Shown piece by piece: positions 1 through 33,550 of a stretch of 64,000 bases of DNA (within the stretch, counting starts at the first letter, position 1; the number at the start of each line of letters is the position of its first letter). Both the position numbers and the translations under genes were made by a program. The stretch spans positions 18,465,198 to 18,529,197 of the forward strand of contig CM022670.1 of the NCBI GenBank assembly GCA_012295275.1, read 5' to 3'. The DNA is from Chrysomallon squamiferum (taxonomy: Eukaryota; Mollusca; Gastropoda; Neomphalida; Peltospiridae). The notes beneath the pieces are model-generated. The model was not told the origin of the DNA, made no database searches, and saw nothing but the letters and a program-made list of their open reading frames with translations.

Positions 1-601
1 CTGATAATTCTTAAGAAAAATGGACTTCTAAAACAAAAAATCATTCTCCTTCAAACCTAACCTATTCACTCAAAATAAATCCCACAAAACATTCATTCAT
101 TTATTTATTTATTTGTTGTTGTTTTGTCTAACATACTAATATAGCATACTGGATAATGTTTGGTTTGCTTATAATGATAAAAAAATAAAAAAATTTTTTT
201 TTTTATTAGAGAAATTTCATATAGTAACAATTATAAAGACTTTCGTAATAAGCTGCTAGTTTGTAAAAAAGAATCTCTTTAATATTAGATAAAAGTTCTG
301 TGGACTCTAATTTTGGAAATAGGATTTCAGTATTGTAGGTAATTATAAAGCATAGTGATAAATTATATATATTTTTTTAAATCTTGAATGCTTGAGACCC
401 TTGCAGATATCTATATCTGGTTGCAGTTTTGATAATGCAGGTTATAAATAATTTGATTTAGCCATATGTATAGCTTTATTTAATTTTGTGTGGATACACT
501 TTTATTCCAGTTTCATCTGTTTTTGTTTAAATTCTATATTTGACATTATCTGAAAATATAAATAACAGCTTTTCTTTCCCAATTTTAATGCAAAACCTCA
601 G
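1..601. other. Intron or 5' flank of the LRBA-like segment
   Basis: AT-rich, with short T and A runs and a TTTA-repeat patch near 97-112. I see no coding exon here. It should be intron between the first exon in the window and exons further left. Confidence 0.6.
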
Positions 602-19559
<18,958 letters not shown>

Positions 19560-19975
19560 TCACACAGAACATTTCTTACACTGATTCCATCACTAAGTGA
19601 TACTGTGTGTCCTTACTGAGTAACCCAACTGACAGATCTTTTAGCATTTTGTTTATTAGCTCACATCTTTAATCTACTTGTTTTTTCTCTTTTTCTGTTG
19701 CTGTATTACACAAACATAAATACACTTATAATTTTTATTTTTTATCAATATCAGCACTGACGCTTATTACTAAAGGCAATATACATTGGTGCAGAATAGC
19801 TAAAGACTGAAGCAGAGGTTGAACCCCAGTGCAGTACTGAGAAATTGCAGCACAGCTGTCTTATTTTCACTACTAGGCAGATAACTGCAGTTCTTTCAGG
19901 ATGCTTTGCTGTAAAAATTAGATATGTACACATTGCAGATTTGATTTCTTAAAGGTTTGCTCCTGAGCCACATTT

Positions 19976-19981
19976 AATAAA
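19976..19981 (+). promoter_or_regulatory. Candidate proximal poly(A) signal AATAAA
   Basis: First perfect AATAAA seen after the stop codon, about 417 bases downstream of it. No strong GT-rich element follows at once, so use of this site is uncertain. Confidence 0.35.
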
Positions 19982-22900
19982 AGTAAAATAATGAAAATTT
20001 GAATGAAGCAGCATGAATGAGAACAAAACATTTCGATGGTTTCAGTTTTAAAATACTGCCATTCTAAATTGTACTTATCTCGAGTAGTGCAATGGTATTT
20101 TATATATATAAAATGAATAGATAGCTTGTATAATTTACAATATAGATATATTCTTAAATATATACAAAGATGATATTATACTGAAACATTTCAAAACAAA
20201 ACTAATTAATTTTATTTCCAAATTATTCCTCATCTGAATTTTTTTTAAGGTAAAATACAACTTTTTATTTTCTCATAACTTTTTTAATCCGTCTACACGC
20301 AATTTATTCTAAGATGTAGATGGATGGTTTTTGTGATTCAGTTATTTTACTGGGATATTTTATTAATTGTTTTTTTCCCCCAAATTTTGCATTAGATACT
20401 TTTTTTTTTTTTCTTTAATATTATTAATTCTAATTTAATATAATTACTTCAATTTGTATTATTATTTTTAATTTATAAATGACTATAGTGTAACAGTGTG
20501 TGAACTGAGGAGTGGGTAAGTGAAAATGCTACATATCAAGTTTGAAGTAAATCCGTCCATCAGCTCACTGAGTCTGAGTTTGACACTGGTAAAATCTGTG
20601 TGCTGTCAGTCTGCATGCAGTGATTGGGTTGTGTTTTTAATATGATAAGTAGTAGAGTGGTCTGTTGAGTTGAGTTTGAGTCAGGACTCAGATGGAAGAT
20701 TTATAAATCTTGAGGTTTGATCTTGGGATGTTTTATTTATTTATAATTATTATTTATCTATTTTGTTTGATTTTTTGTTAGGTTTTTCATTTCTACTGAA
20801 TGATGTATTGATTCTGCTCACAAAGGAGTGAAAAATAAGTTTAGCTTAACAGATAAGAATAATCTTACTTTACTTATTTATTATTCTTTGGTACAAAAAA
20901 CAAAAATTAATTATTATTGCTGTATTGCTTGGCTGTATTAAGTACTTTTGATTCAGTTGTAAGGCTCATTTTTCTTTTTAATTATTTCTTTATTATTATT
21001 ATTATTAATTTGTTCTTTTATTTATTTATTTATTTTTTAAAGATAGTTTCTCCATCTTGTAAACTGTATATGAGACAAAAGTAAACATTTGGAAAATGAG
21101 GAAGAGATTTGACATTTATAGAATTAGGACCAGCAATTAATATATAACATTATTATTATCTGAGCTTTTGTTATAAACATCTATTAAATATAGTGATTAC
21201 TATTTGATTGAAGATTTATTTTCTTGTGTTTTATGTAAGCAGATTTTTCACTTATTTACAAGTTACATATGGATAATATGTCAAGTCGGACGTAGTAAGT
21301 TATATTCTTAGAATATTGAAAATACATAATATGCAACTATTTGTTAAATGTGAGTATAGATTATGCTGACAGGAAATTGTTGTTATAATCAGTGTTTGTG
21401 ATGATTGTGTATAACCATACGAAGAACAGTTTGTTTAATTATGAAGTACATTATAGATGTTTTGAACTACTGGATTATATATAATAGTGACATTTTGTAT
21501 ACCTTCAGTTTATTGTTTGGAAATGAAGACTAGCGTTTGTTGATAATAAAGTATGACAGCATAACCAACCCACTAATAGACTGCAAGTTTAAAATAAATC
21601 AGATGAAAATTGATTTTTAAATAATTAAACCATCAGTAATAAAACAAGGGAAAATGATAGCAACAACATTTCTTGTTATTTTGTTCCATACTTTATTGTT
21701 AACAATGGTTGGTGTTAAGAAATTTAAAGCATTTACTTGAAAGTATACATAATGAATTTAGGTTCACACCCCCAACAAGCATCCTACACTTTCAGAATAA
21801 GTATCTTTGTGAGATGTGTCATGGATGTTTTGAATACTGAATTGTATATAATAGATTTATGAATAATTGTGAGATATACAGTAACTGTTTTAAAATGTTA
21901 GATTAGCTCTTTTGAATTGTGAACAACATTATGTTAATTACTTCACTAACTATTAATGTTAAATTGTGGATGGGATGTTTCTAGTTGACCAGTGAATTTC
22001 ATTTCTGAAGATGTTTTTAAGTTGGTAAATTGCTGAAATAACCTGAAATCAGTTTCCATGCTTTTATATATTGAAAATATTCATAAACGTTACATTTATT
22101 GCAGTAGTGTTTCTGCCACAGATTATATAAATAAAATACAGATTCAATAGTTTCTGACAATGAAGGAAACAAATAAAAAATAAATTATCTATATGACCTC
22201 AAACAAAGATATGAATATGAGTAAACTAGTGATAAGCTTCAGAAAACCCAGAATAGTGGAAGGAACTTGCAAAAGTAAAATTGTCACAAATAAAAGAGAG
22301 TAAAATAGTATTGCCATATTTCTGTCCAGTGAAATCCTTATAGTTGGGTTTCATTCAAAAAATACTCTGAATGACAAGAAAGGTAACAAATTTAAATTTA
22401 CTTGATCCTATAGGATATTTTCAGAATTTAAATTCATCAGTTGGTTGTCTGTGCATCCATCCTTGCACTAACTACAAATACATTTATTGCAAACATTAAT
22501 GTAACAATGAACAGAACTTAAAATGTATTTCATGCACCAGTTCATTCTTGATAAATTTTGTTGGTGGTTTTTGTTTTGATTTTCATGAAGAAAATGTGAA
22601 TTATAAATACACATATATTTATTTTAAATATAGATACATACATTTAAATATAAATATATATACATAAATTTAAAATAAATAAATATATAGATTTAAATAT
22701 TAATGTATATAAGCAGTTACTAATCACATAATGCCTGCTAATGTGAAAACATGAATGTTCTGTAGATTCTTTGAAACCTTAGAGTGTACTGAGAAAAGTT
22801 TTACTCATTAAGTTCAGTAACTTTTGAAGGTTGTTTTATGATGTGAGTACTGTCCAGGAACCTGCTAAATAATTATACTGAAACAAATATATATAATAAA

Positions 22901-23481
22901 TATATCTTTAGATTTAAAAAAATAATTTGTCTTGTCCAAATTTTTATATAACTGTTTATATTTTTCGTCAGTGTGAGAGATAACGACTTATGTCAAATAA
23001 CAGCAATAATTATATATTTTGCTTTAATTTTTTTTTTTTAACCATTCTGCCAAGATGAATTATTTTATGTTCTAACCAATTAAATATTGTACAGTTTTGA
23101 GGAACAAAAAACCAGTTATACAATATGTATATATATTATTTACTTCTTGTGTTGTGTCTGTGGCTTATATTGTTGTGGGTATTTGCATGAATTACAAATA
23201 TAAGTTTTGTTTTATTTTTTTATTTCAGATCTTCACATATGTTACATTGTTTAAAAACATTCCTTTTTCAAATATTTAGTTATTCTAAAGCTGTGTATGT
23301 CTATATCACTGTTAAATTGTTGATACTTATATTTACACCTGAAGAGATTCATAGCTTTTTATATATGTATGTGTACATATCTATATATCTTTATATATAG
23401 ATATAATCATTTTATTATTCCAACATCAATTTCTTTTTTCCTTCTTTCTGTATTTTTGTTTTTTGATTTATTTATTTTTTA

Positions 23482-23520
<39 letters not shown>

Positions 23521-24860
23521 TTTTGAATATTGTAGTATTCAGAAATTACTTTTTCTGTACAATTTGCTATTATTACTATTATTATTAATTTTTAAGTTTA
23601 ATTTGGTTTATTCAAGGGTGTTGCTGGCTAAAGTGATGTAACAAACAGCTATAACATTCCTGTGCTAACTTTTTTGTCACATTATAGTATTCTTTCTGTT
23701 TTACCACCTCTCCTTTTTTTCTCATGTTTTGGCTTTTTATTAAGTTTTATTAGTTTTTTCTATACACCATTCCGTCATGGTAAGTTTATAGTATAACAAT
23801 TTTTTTTTTTTTTTTTTTTTTTTTTAATGATTATTGTTATATTAACTTCTCCGTCATTCCAGATCATGTTTTTGTTCTAAAAGCTTATTTATTAAAATAT
23901 TGTTTATATATATATTATTATTATCAAAGAAGATGTACTCAGATAGTTTTAAAACAATAAAACATCAAAATAATATTGATAACTGATTCTGTGACAGTTA
24001 ATATTAATCAATAAAAATACGTTATTAACATCTTAATATCAATTAATATTCAAAATGTCAAGAACGTTAGTGTTTATTATTCTGACTCTTTTTACTTTAA
24101 TGATTTAGCAACATAAATGTATTAGAAGCCTTTTCAATGTGGTTTGTTCGCTTGTTTTGTTCTCTTTAAATTGGTAATCGAGTTACAGGTATAAACTTTT
24201 GTTGGGGGTTTTGTTGAAGCTTTTCATATATAGCATCACATATATAAAACTTTGTTTTTGTTGTTTTGTTAAGTGTTTTATAGATTACCTACTAATTGTA
24301 TTGTTTGTTTACATGATTGAAATGTTAGCAGTGTTTAAAAATAACTGATTAATACGTTGTGTTTTTTTCTATCTTGATATGAACTATGAATAAATTACAT
24401 GTGTATACCAATATATGTGGACACATACACACACATAATGACATACATACAAAAAACCTATTAACTGATGAATTATCTATGTATTTTGTTTTGTATTGTT
24501 CCTGTGGGGATAGAAACCTGCTTTATTTAATCTTTAATAAGTATGGATGAGGGTCTTTTTTGTTTGTTTTGTTTTTTTTGTTGGACTTTTTTCCCTTTTT
24601 TTATATATAAAATGCTTTGATTTATTGGTAGCAGTGACTTGTGTGCTGTTCCTTGGTGCATTAAACTTATGAAACCAATATTCAGCAATAGTTAACAATT
24701 TTTGTTTCATTCACAACCAATCTGTCATAGTGTGTATACATAACAGTTTTGCTGTTCTTTTTTCTACGTGTTACCATTTATAAATTATTCATAAGGAAAT
24801 GCCTTGCAGTTATCTTTTGTTAGTGTTTTAAATATAGTGTGTTGAGCACATTAAAATTAT

Positions 24861-24866
24861 AATAAA
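24861..24866 (+). promoter_or_regulatory. Candidate distal poly(A) signal AATAAA
   Basis: AATAAA followed within about 20 bases by the G/T-rich GCGTGCAGTGGTG. It lies close to where the T-run bias of the transcribed strand fades. Confidence 0.25.
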
Positions 24867-24963
24867 TAAGTTTAACAGCGTGCAGTGGTGAATTGATACA
24901 TTTACAACTAGAAACACCGTTTTTAAACAACGTATAATGCTATATTACTTTTAATAGACAGAT

Positions 24964-24999
<36 letters not shown>

Positions 25000-25476
25000 T
25001 GATGATAATCTCTGAATATCTGCCACCAAATTATGAGGTCAAAGACCTAACCAAGTGTTTGGTGGGGTTTTTATATTTTCCTGGATCTGCCACTAATGTT
25101 TTACACTTCGTAAGTAGCCATTTATTAGTTTAGATGTTACCTTGTCCAAAACAAGGAAATGAAATGTTTATATCAGTCCAGAGCTAAATAAACTAAAAAT
25201 AATTCAGTGCTGTCTACATACTTACTAAATAAATAACAGCAGCAGAAAACATTGTCATGGACAAGACATCGGGGATTGATTGATTATCTGCAGATCATTT
25301 TATATTTCTTTGTTTTATTATTTAATTGTTTAAAAATTAGTCTATGCGTGATATGAAAATTTGGCGTAATGACTGGTTCCATTCTGTGACAATTTTAATG
25401 CCTTTTTACCTTGTGTGATAATTTTTTATTTATCGTTATTGTTTTTGTTGGTCAAAAAACCAAAAACAATTAAATT

Positions 25477-25514
<38 letters not shown>

Positions 25515-26203
25515 CTTGACAGTTAACAGCAATTGATAAATAAAAGAAAATTATTTGCAGTGTTAAAAGAACGAAAAAACGTGAATAAATAACAGCTTCC
25601 GTTATAACATGATTTCTGCAAAACTTTAATTCAGTTTATATGAACTACAGAACATTAGAGATAAATAAATATTTCCAGAAATATATAGCAGTGGTTAACC
25701 ATGGAATATTTAATTCGTAAATGACGTGACACAAGTAATAAAGTCTACAGACCTAATATCTAGCTACTCTGAAATGCTAATTTATCCACAAATGTTGCAA
25801 TAACTAAACATTGTTTAGTATTCCCATTCGATGAATTATCAGGACTGCACACCACCGCCTATCGCTAAAAAGAAAATAAGACAGTACAATAAAAATGGTC
25901 TTGATAATTGAAGTTGCTGTAACTTCAGTCTACGTGTGTTGCAGCAGTGTGTCTGTGTATGTATGCGTGCATTCGTGCGTGTTTGTCACAGAGATAATGT
26001 GTAATGTGTAAAGAAACTTAACCACTGTAAAATTGAAATTTCAAAAAAAAAAAAAAAAAAAAGTTTTACTGACTCATTGTAAAGCACAGCAACAATAATT
26101 AATTTCGTGGGGAATATGAAAATGTGAAAATTACGTGCCTCGTGAACAGTCGCAAATACATGTGCATAGTAGGCATCCACGGTGACACAAAATCGTCACA
26201 GAA
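25000..26203. other. Non-coding stretch with TTTA and TAA repeats
   Basis: Follows a TTTA repeat at 24961-24998 and contains a TAA repeat at 25478-25514 and an A run at 26043-26062. It is otherwise AT-rich unique sequence with no recognisable gene. Confidence 0.6.
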
Positions 26204-26996
26204 ATGCCTCGAAAGACACCCAAACAACTCGAGCGAGCCCTGAGTATGGTAGCTACCTTTTTTTTTTTTATCAGTTTTCCCACTTTGGTGAAACCAGCTT
26301 GATGCAGTATTATGGGCAGACATCAGACAAGCCAGGAAAAGGCTGATCCATAAGGACTTCTACTTTGCATCAGCGGAATCGCTTACTGACAGTTACATCA
26401 TCATTAGCGAATACCTTACTTCACACGGTTAGTCGACAACAGTGGCCAGATAAACACAAAGACACTTATTGACAGCGCAAAATCGCCGTTAGGGTGGTTA
26501 CTGATGAAAGCAGGTTTTTGTTCGTTCAGAGATGATTGTAGACAGCATGTTTACCATCGAAGAGGAGAATGGACCGCGGCAGGGATGTATGGGCAGGGGT
26601 GGACATCTCTGGTCATTGTTCACTGAAGTTTTACAGGTCAGCATTTCATCGATGACATTCTGCGACAGATTGTCCTTCAATTTCTCCAGCAACAGCCACA
26701 TGATGTCATTTATCAGCATGAAAATGTCAGACCCCATACAGCCAGAAAAGCACAAAATTTCCTTGGAATCAACATCAGTGTTTGACGAAGCCTGTATAAT
26801 CTCCAGCTGTATCACTAAAAAACTTTGGGAGATCTTGAATCGACATCCACCCTGCAGCCTTCTGCCTAAGGCCTTCCAACGAGAATTACTACGTATCCAA
26901 CATGACCTCATCTGACGACTGACATCTTCTAGGAGTCAGAGAGTTTTCCAGTATATTGAGGCAAAGGTGCTTACACACGCTATTAATCTGACGTGC
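26204..26996 (+). pseudogene. Degenerate Tc1-type (Tc1/mariner) DDE transposase
   Basis: The translation, read across several frameshifts and stops, follows a Tc1-like transposase. It runs from an N-terminal MPRKTPKQLERAL, through LHQRNRLLTVTSSLANTL, to the first catalytic Asp in VTDESRFLF (26503), then HVYHRRGE, FIDDILRQIVLQFLQQQPHD and QHENVRPHTARKAQNFL, and ends with LWEILNR. The segment between the RRGE box and SLVIVH (GSVMVWGG in relatives) is missing or replaced. The second catalytic Asp appears as Glu (HEN for QDN) and the third acidic residue as Lys (TKKLW). With those changes, the frame breaks and the stops, it cannot make an active enzyme. Terminal inverted repeats were not found by eye. 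The shadow ORF on the minus strand is not a gene. Confidence 0.88.
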
Positions 26997-27887
<891 letters not shown>

Positions 27888-28323
27888 CTTAATTGTTAAT
27901 GCCTTTTTATCTTCATGGTAAAATATGTATTTTTTCTTTTAAAATTATGTAATTTCATTACTATTATACGAATGTTTTTAAACCAAAGTTTTAAAAATTA
28001 ATGTGAAATGTTCTATGTAGAGATTTGGGCGTATTCTCATCATCAGTCTCATTCTAAAATTCACACATGAAAGGTATCATTGATACTGATTTATTAATAA
28101 TGTTTCAAGAATTTGAATTCTGTTATTGTTACTTTTATATTTATGATTAGAATTAGGATCTTTTTTCCCCAAAAGTTTCATTGATTATGCATGTTTCTAT
28201 CTTTTTGATCTTGTATTACTCTCTAAAGTATTGAATAATCAGTATGAAAGCCGATTTTAGTTAGTAAATTGCTGTTATTTCCATATGAATACTATTTTAT
28301 TCTTGCATTTTATACCTTTATTT

Positions 28324-28326
<3 letters not shown>

Positions 28327-28415
<89 letters not shown>
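28327..28415. repeat. (CT)n microsatellite
   Basis: Pure CT run of about 89 bases followed by a pyrimidine-rich tail to about 28477. Confidence 0.98.
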
Positions 28416-28416
<1 letters not shown>

Positions 28417-28483
28417 TCCCCCCTCCCCTATTTTTCAAATTTCCCTTTCTCTCTCTCGTCTCCCCTTTCTCTTTTCCATATAT

Positions 28484-28960
28484 GTTCCCGCCCGATGAAG
28501 TAGCTGTCACCATCCTGTGACAAATGAGGTTGTTTCCAGGTGTAACGAGCTAAATCATAAATATTCGCTGACAAATTCGCGTTTATATGCTAGCCTCGGG
28601 CTTTTGGATTCTGGCGTATGGTTTTAATAAGTGAAGTTCTGTCACAATAAAGTTTGCTTGCCTCCAGGGCTTGATGTCACCAGGTATAATTGTCCACATT
28701 AGATATACCTTAATACCGGTCTCATTACAGCCCGAGGGTAATGAAATCATTCACCAGTTAAACCAATTTACTTGCAGCTTGTGTATCCGGTTCACTGTGA
28801 TGTCTATCGTCTGCATCGCTGTCCAGGTTGCAAGCAGACGACACTTGATGCAGACGTCAACAATTCGCGCGCTTTTATCTTTTAATTCTAGATGGTTTTA
28901 AGGTTCGCATTTCCTAAACCCGATGCGACGCCTCGTAGTGTTTTATGGCATAAATAAATT
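28484..28960. other. Complex-sequence island (candidate cis-regulatory)
   Basis: Higher GC and CpG than its surroundings, no simple repeats and no convincing reading frame. It is the first such island downstream of the gene. Function unknown. Confidence 0.35.
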
Positions 28961-29297
28961 ACGAGTTTATGAGTAAAAATGTGACACAAGATTAACTGAA
29001 CACTGATTTATAAACAATTTTGCCAGATGAAAATTCTTTTTTATATATACTATGTGTGAACGTTCGCTAGGTCTGTATCCGTAAAGGGAGATAAATCTGG
29101 AAGTATTGTGTGCGATAATGATCTAGAAATAATTGGTAATATTTAAACAATTTCTATGGCTTGTTTTAGATTTTCAAAGATTCGATTTTTGGGTGTTTTT
29201 TGTTTTTTTAATTTCCTATTACTTATTTTATTGCCAAAATTGCAGAAATACGGTTTTAATACTAACTCTTTGAAATGACATGTTGATGAAACAAACA

Positions 29298-29300
<3 letters not shown>

Positions 29301-29391
<91 letters not shown>

Positions 29392-29412
29392 CACACACAT
29401 ACACATACACAT
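29301..29412. repeat. (CT)n then (CA)n microsatellite
   Basis: CT repeat 29301-29388, followed directly by ACACAC/ATAC repeats. Confidence 0.97.
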
Positions 29413-29929
29413 ATGTATAGATGTGTTTGTGTCTGTATGTGTGATATATATGTATGTATGTATGTATGTATGTGTAAATAATCATTAATGTAGGATACCT
29501 ATAGCAAGCCATTCGAATATCAACGAAATAACTCAAAAGAAAATTTATTATATGAAAATGAGCTGTGTCATTTACTTCAGGGCTGGCAATTATATTGACA
29601 TTTGATGCAAACAGATGGTGTTGAATTAGAGTTTTTCTTATTTTGGACAGAATGTTAGTTGCAAGATAACATTTATACTATTCGACTATCTGACTAATCG
29701 TCATAATGATATTAGCCAGTTTTCTTTTTTATTTTGCAAATACATAATAATAATAATAATAATAATAATAATTGGAAATACACACATATATGCACATAAA
29801 CAGAGGGAGTGGGAAGCAGGATAGTGTGTGTGAATATCTAAAAGAGAAACGTTAATTCAAATCGTCAGATAATGTCGGAATGAACAGCAATACGAGAACA
29901 TTTGGTTAAAAATGTTTTCAAATTTATTC

Positions 29930-30243
29930 TGATAAAAGTTGACTGACGCTATCATAATGACAATCAGGCGTGTCATTTCAGGGAAAAGAAAAACTTCGCC
30001 ATTCCTTGCCAGTTTCACCTGCTCCGCTTGATATTTAATCTGCTTAATCCACAACCTGCTGTCAGCGCATAACGAGAGATCGCGAGACTTGGGGAATGAC
30101 AAGCAGCTCGAGCATGCGCCTTCGTGCACTATTTGCGAGATAGAAGTGATAGGGCAGTGATGGATGAAGAAGCAGGGATATCCTCCCAAATTTCGTGGTG
30201 CTTTATGAGAACGGCAGGGTCATAACTCTCTGTATTTAAATAG
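29930..30243. other. Complex-sequence island (candidate cis-regulatory)
   Basis: CpG-containing unique sequence with GATCGCGAGACTT at 30079. No coding signal. It directly abuts the inverted-repeat element that follows. Confidence 0.3.
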
Positions 30244-30970
30244 CAGTGACGGATCTAGAGGAGGTGGAGTGGAGGTTTACAATTTTGTATCCCTAAGAAA
30301 TCGTTGCAAAACTGATGGTGAAAACGAAATTTTAAGAGAAAATAAATTATACAAATTTTAAAATGAATCTGTACTTAAGAGATTATTATTTATCCAGTTT
30401 ATTACTAGCTGCTTATTCAAGACAATGTTAAAGACGAGTTAAAAATGACATAGAACAGACATAGAACAGCATAGACGATGTTAAAAATGACGACAAGTAT
30501 AACTGCAATCCATTTACATCAAGAAATTGATCCAAGCTCCAAATATCATAGTTTGTCTTAGTAACAGAATTATAGATTCTTGTCATTATGGCTCAATTAT
30601 AACGTTAGTTGGTATTACGAAATAAACATAATTTTTTTTTAATAGTTTCAGTTATTGGCGATTGGATATCAAAAATAGTCTTGGTTCGGAAATATTCGTT
30701 AAAGAAACATGCTACAAAATTATCTTCTTTCATTAGCTACGAATTATCTGTTATATACATTATTGCTATAGACAAGAAAGTACGTGCCAAAAACTTATAA
30801 TGAACTGTGAGATATTAGCTTGAGCAGGAAATGGCCTAAAGGGACAGCTAAATAAAATTGGAACAGTGACCCATCATATACCAGATTTACAACTAGTAGA
30901 ATTAATTCTGGAAGAGTTACTATCATTTTCAAGATTTCCTCCTTTCCAACAGAATCTGGATCTGCCGCTG
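30244..30970. mobile_element. Non-autonomous DNA transposon relic, hAT-like ends (727 bp)
   Basis: The left end reads CAGTGACGGATCTAGA. The right end, reverse complemented, reads CAGCGGCAGATCCAGA, so 12 of 16 positions match and all four differences are transitions. CAG(T/C)GGCGGATC ends are typical of hAT and some related elements. The interior is AT-rich with no recognisable transposase. I could not see a clear target-site duplication, as expected for an old copy. Confidence 0.6.
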
Positions 30971-30989
30971 TGGGCTTGCAGTGATCGAA

Positions 30990-31650
30990 ATCGTCAGCAC
31001 GCAGAGAGAAGAGGCATTAAAAGTCGTTTGAATTAGTCAAATGTAAAAGAGAGGCTCGTATTATCTCGATAACAGTTCGTATCAGCAGCAAACTCGTTAT
31101 TCGAGGAGATGGGTAGCAGCGTGAATTTATGATAACTTTTCTCTCCCAAAAAAAATATTATGAGCTAATGCTCAATCTAGCACTTCACGATTTTTCATCG
31201 AGATCGTTCATTTTGTTAAATATTTGTAGGAGAGGAATTTCTCAGCATCTGCTAAGAGTGAAATATTGCTTTATCAGAGCCGTCCCGAGTTCCAGAGTGG
31301 CTCTTTCAAGAGAATGGTTTAAAAGCGAGATCTGTCAGTGAGAAGTAAATATTTAACTGTAGCAGTTCACGTGTGTCATCAGTCCGGGTTATCATGCCGT
31401 GTGTTGAGTACTGCTTGGCGAATAAACACATAAAAAATAAGATGGCAAAAAAAAAAAAAAAAAAAAAAAAACATTCGTCGCCTTAGCTTAAATTTCACTG
31501 TTTCCTTTTTCGTGTATTTACCAGGTCGTGATTTATCAAAGCAAAGCGTGTTACAAATCATTTAGATTTCTCCGTTTGTAGTTCCTGGATTTTGTGATCG
31601 GTGTTATGCTTTATGTGTACACAATCTGTGCTTGGCGTGTTAATAATTTA
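30990..31650. other. Complex-sequence island with an A run
   Basis: Mixed unique sequence, CpG-bearing at 30990-31400, interrupted by A25 at about 31446. No gene recognised. Confidence 0.3.
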
Positions 31651-32218
31651 GACATTTTATTTACATCAAGTTCATTTATCCAATTACAGTCGAACTTTGA
31701 CTTTCTAAGGTCTTGTTGGATTTATAAATTCCTGGTTTGATCAGTCACATTGGCTTTAAAAATCAAGGTCTTTTATTTGTCCATTCCAAGCAGTGGTCTA
31801 CAATTTCCTTTTGATAAATGTATTTGCAATATATCCTGCTGCGTTGGCATACCTTCGATTATTAGTTAATTTAAAAGCTAACGTATTTTTCTGAAGTTTA
31901 CCTTTACCATTACATATGTTCGTGGTGGTCTCTCTGCGTCTTCGCTTTTTGAAAAACTCCTTTTATACATTAACTGTCCAAGATATATTCAAAATCAAAG
32001 TTTTCATGTCGAATAAACATGTTTGACTATTTAACATTTCGGTAGGTATAAAATTTACAAGGAAAAGGTAGTATCTACGAATACTTATTTTAATGTTGTT
32101 GAACTTTTCATTATTGTTGTTAAAGATTAGTTCTAAAATTAATAATCAGTTAAACATACCAAAATACACTTAAGTTGATTTAATATAAAATTTATTTTTC
32201 AACTATTCAGAAAAACTT

Positions 32219-32229
32219 TTTTATTTATT

Positions 32230-32260
<31 letters not shown>

Positions 32261-32262
32261 TT
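32219..32262. repeat. (TTTA)n repeat
   Basis: TTTA units, with a matching TAAA-rich repeat on the same strand at about 32457-32520. Confidence 0.85.
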
Positions 32263-32485
32263 CTTATTCACAACTATTGCGGTGTTTGACCCTCAGCGGA
32301 CTCTACAGGAAGAGCGACTTACTAAATCACGCTCGGTGCACTGAAATATTGTTATTGTTTGTTTTGTTTTCGTTTCAGATTTTAGTCTTGTCCGATTTAT
32401 CGCATTCTAATGGTAATTTAAACTGCTGAAGTATAGGAGGTGAAATGTGATAAAAAAAATAATAATAAAATAAAATAAAATAAAA

Positions 32486-32516
<31 letters not shown>

Positions 32517-33035
32517 AATAAGTAAAAAAGGAAGAAGGAAAGGAAAAAAGAAATAGAATATAGAACAGAGTTGTTGTTGTTGTTACCGTTATTATAGATA
32601 AAGAAAAATAATGAAAGTAACTAGAAAAAAATCAGTTATGAAACAAAAATAATTTTGTTAGCTGTGCAGTCTTCAGTATATTAATTTTCATCATCTTTTA
32701 CGGAGGAATTATTATTAAAACTGAATAACAACAACAATAATAAAGACTTATATAGAGAAAAAATATTAATATATATATATATAGCAAAGAGAATGAATAA
32801 AAACAACAAAAAGAGACTAAAACTCGAGGAAATTAAACTGACAAAGTAAAGAAAATGTAAAATACAGGAAAAAGAATAATAAAGCATAGAAAACATAATT
32901 ATTACAATAAGAAAGCAAACATATTAACTGGGAATAATACCAAAAATAATAATTATGTCATGGAATAAAATACATCTGTCACATTAAATATGAATTCAAA
33001 TATATTCATCAGCTTGATTAGTAAACTTTTATGAA

Positions 33036-33037
33036 CA

Positions 33038-33080
<43 letters not shown>

Positions 33081-33145
33081 GTAATAATAATAATAGTAAT
33101 AATAACAGTAGTAATAATAATAATAGTAATAATAATATAACAATA

Positions 33146-33176
<31 letters not shown>

Positions 33177-33180
33177 TAAT
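33036..33180. repeat. (TAA)n/(TAG) degenerate repeat
   Basis: TAA units with TAG and ACA interruptions, turning into ATT units from about 33150. The Leu-only antisense frame is an artefact. Confidence 0.9.
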
Positions 33181-33494
33181 TAAATAGAATAAAAATAGAA
33201 AGGGAGACAATTTGAGTAAATTATTTATTATTTGGGATAAAAAAAAAATAATAACAAAAAAAACAAAAAAAAAAAAAAAAAAAAAAAAATGCTTCGTTTT
33301 TTTACACTGAAAACCAAAAACAAAATGAAAACTCGTATAAGATTATAGTATGAACTATTTATATTTTTATTTATTTATTTATTTGCTTGCATGTTTGTTT
33401 GTTTGTTTATCTCTGATTAATTTGAAACATTATTCAGGAAATATTTCATGTTAGAAATAGTACACAAAACATATCCAAGGATTTTTCTTAAAAA

Positions 33495-33550
33495 GACGTC
33501 GATGTCCAGGACACATGGTCTATGACACATGAGGAAACTAGATTAATAAT
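33495..33550 (+). repeat. Copy 1 of local duplicated block
   Basis: Starts GACGTCGA and ends GAGGAAACTAGATTAATAAT. The copy at 34381-34433 starts GACGTCGA and ends GAGGAAACTAGATTGATAAT. The centres differ. Confidence 0.7.

Larger units (their letters stand above)
19560..24999 (+). other. 3' UTR and 3' flank of the LRBA-like gene
   Basis: No exon, GC island or transposon is visible in 5.4 kb. The + strand carries long T runs (near 20401, 23490, 23800) and many AATAAA-like hexamers, as do the introns upstream. This fits a long 3' UTR or continued transcription. The true transcript end cannot be read from the sequence. Confidence 0.5.

Noticed and set aside
26498-26911. 137-codon minus-strand frame
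   Set aside because: It is the antisense shadow of the Tc1 transposase relic, whose family motifs read on the plus strand.
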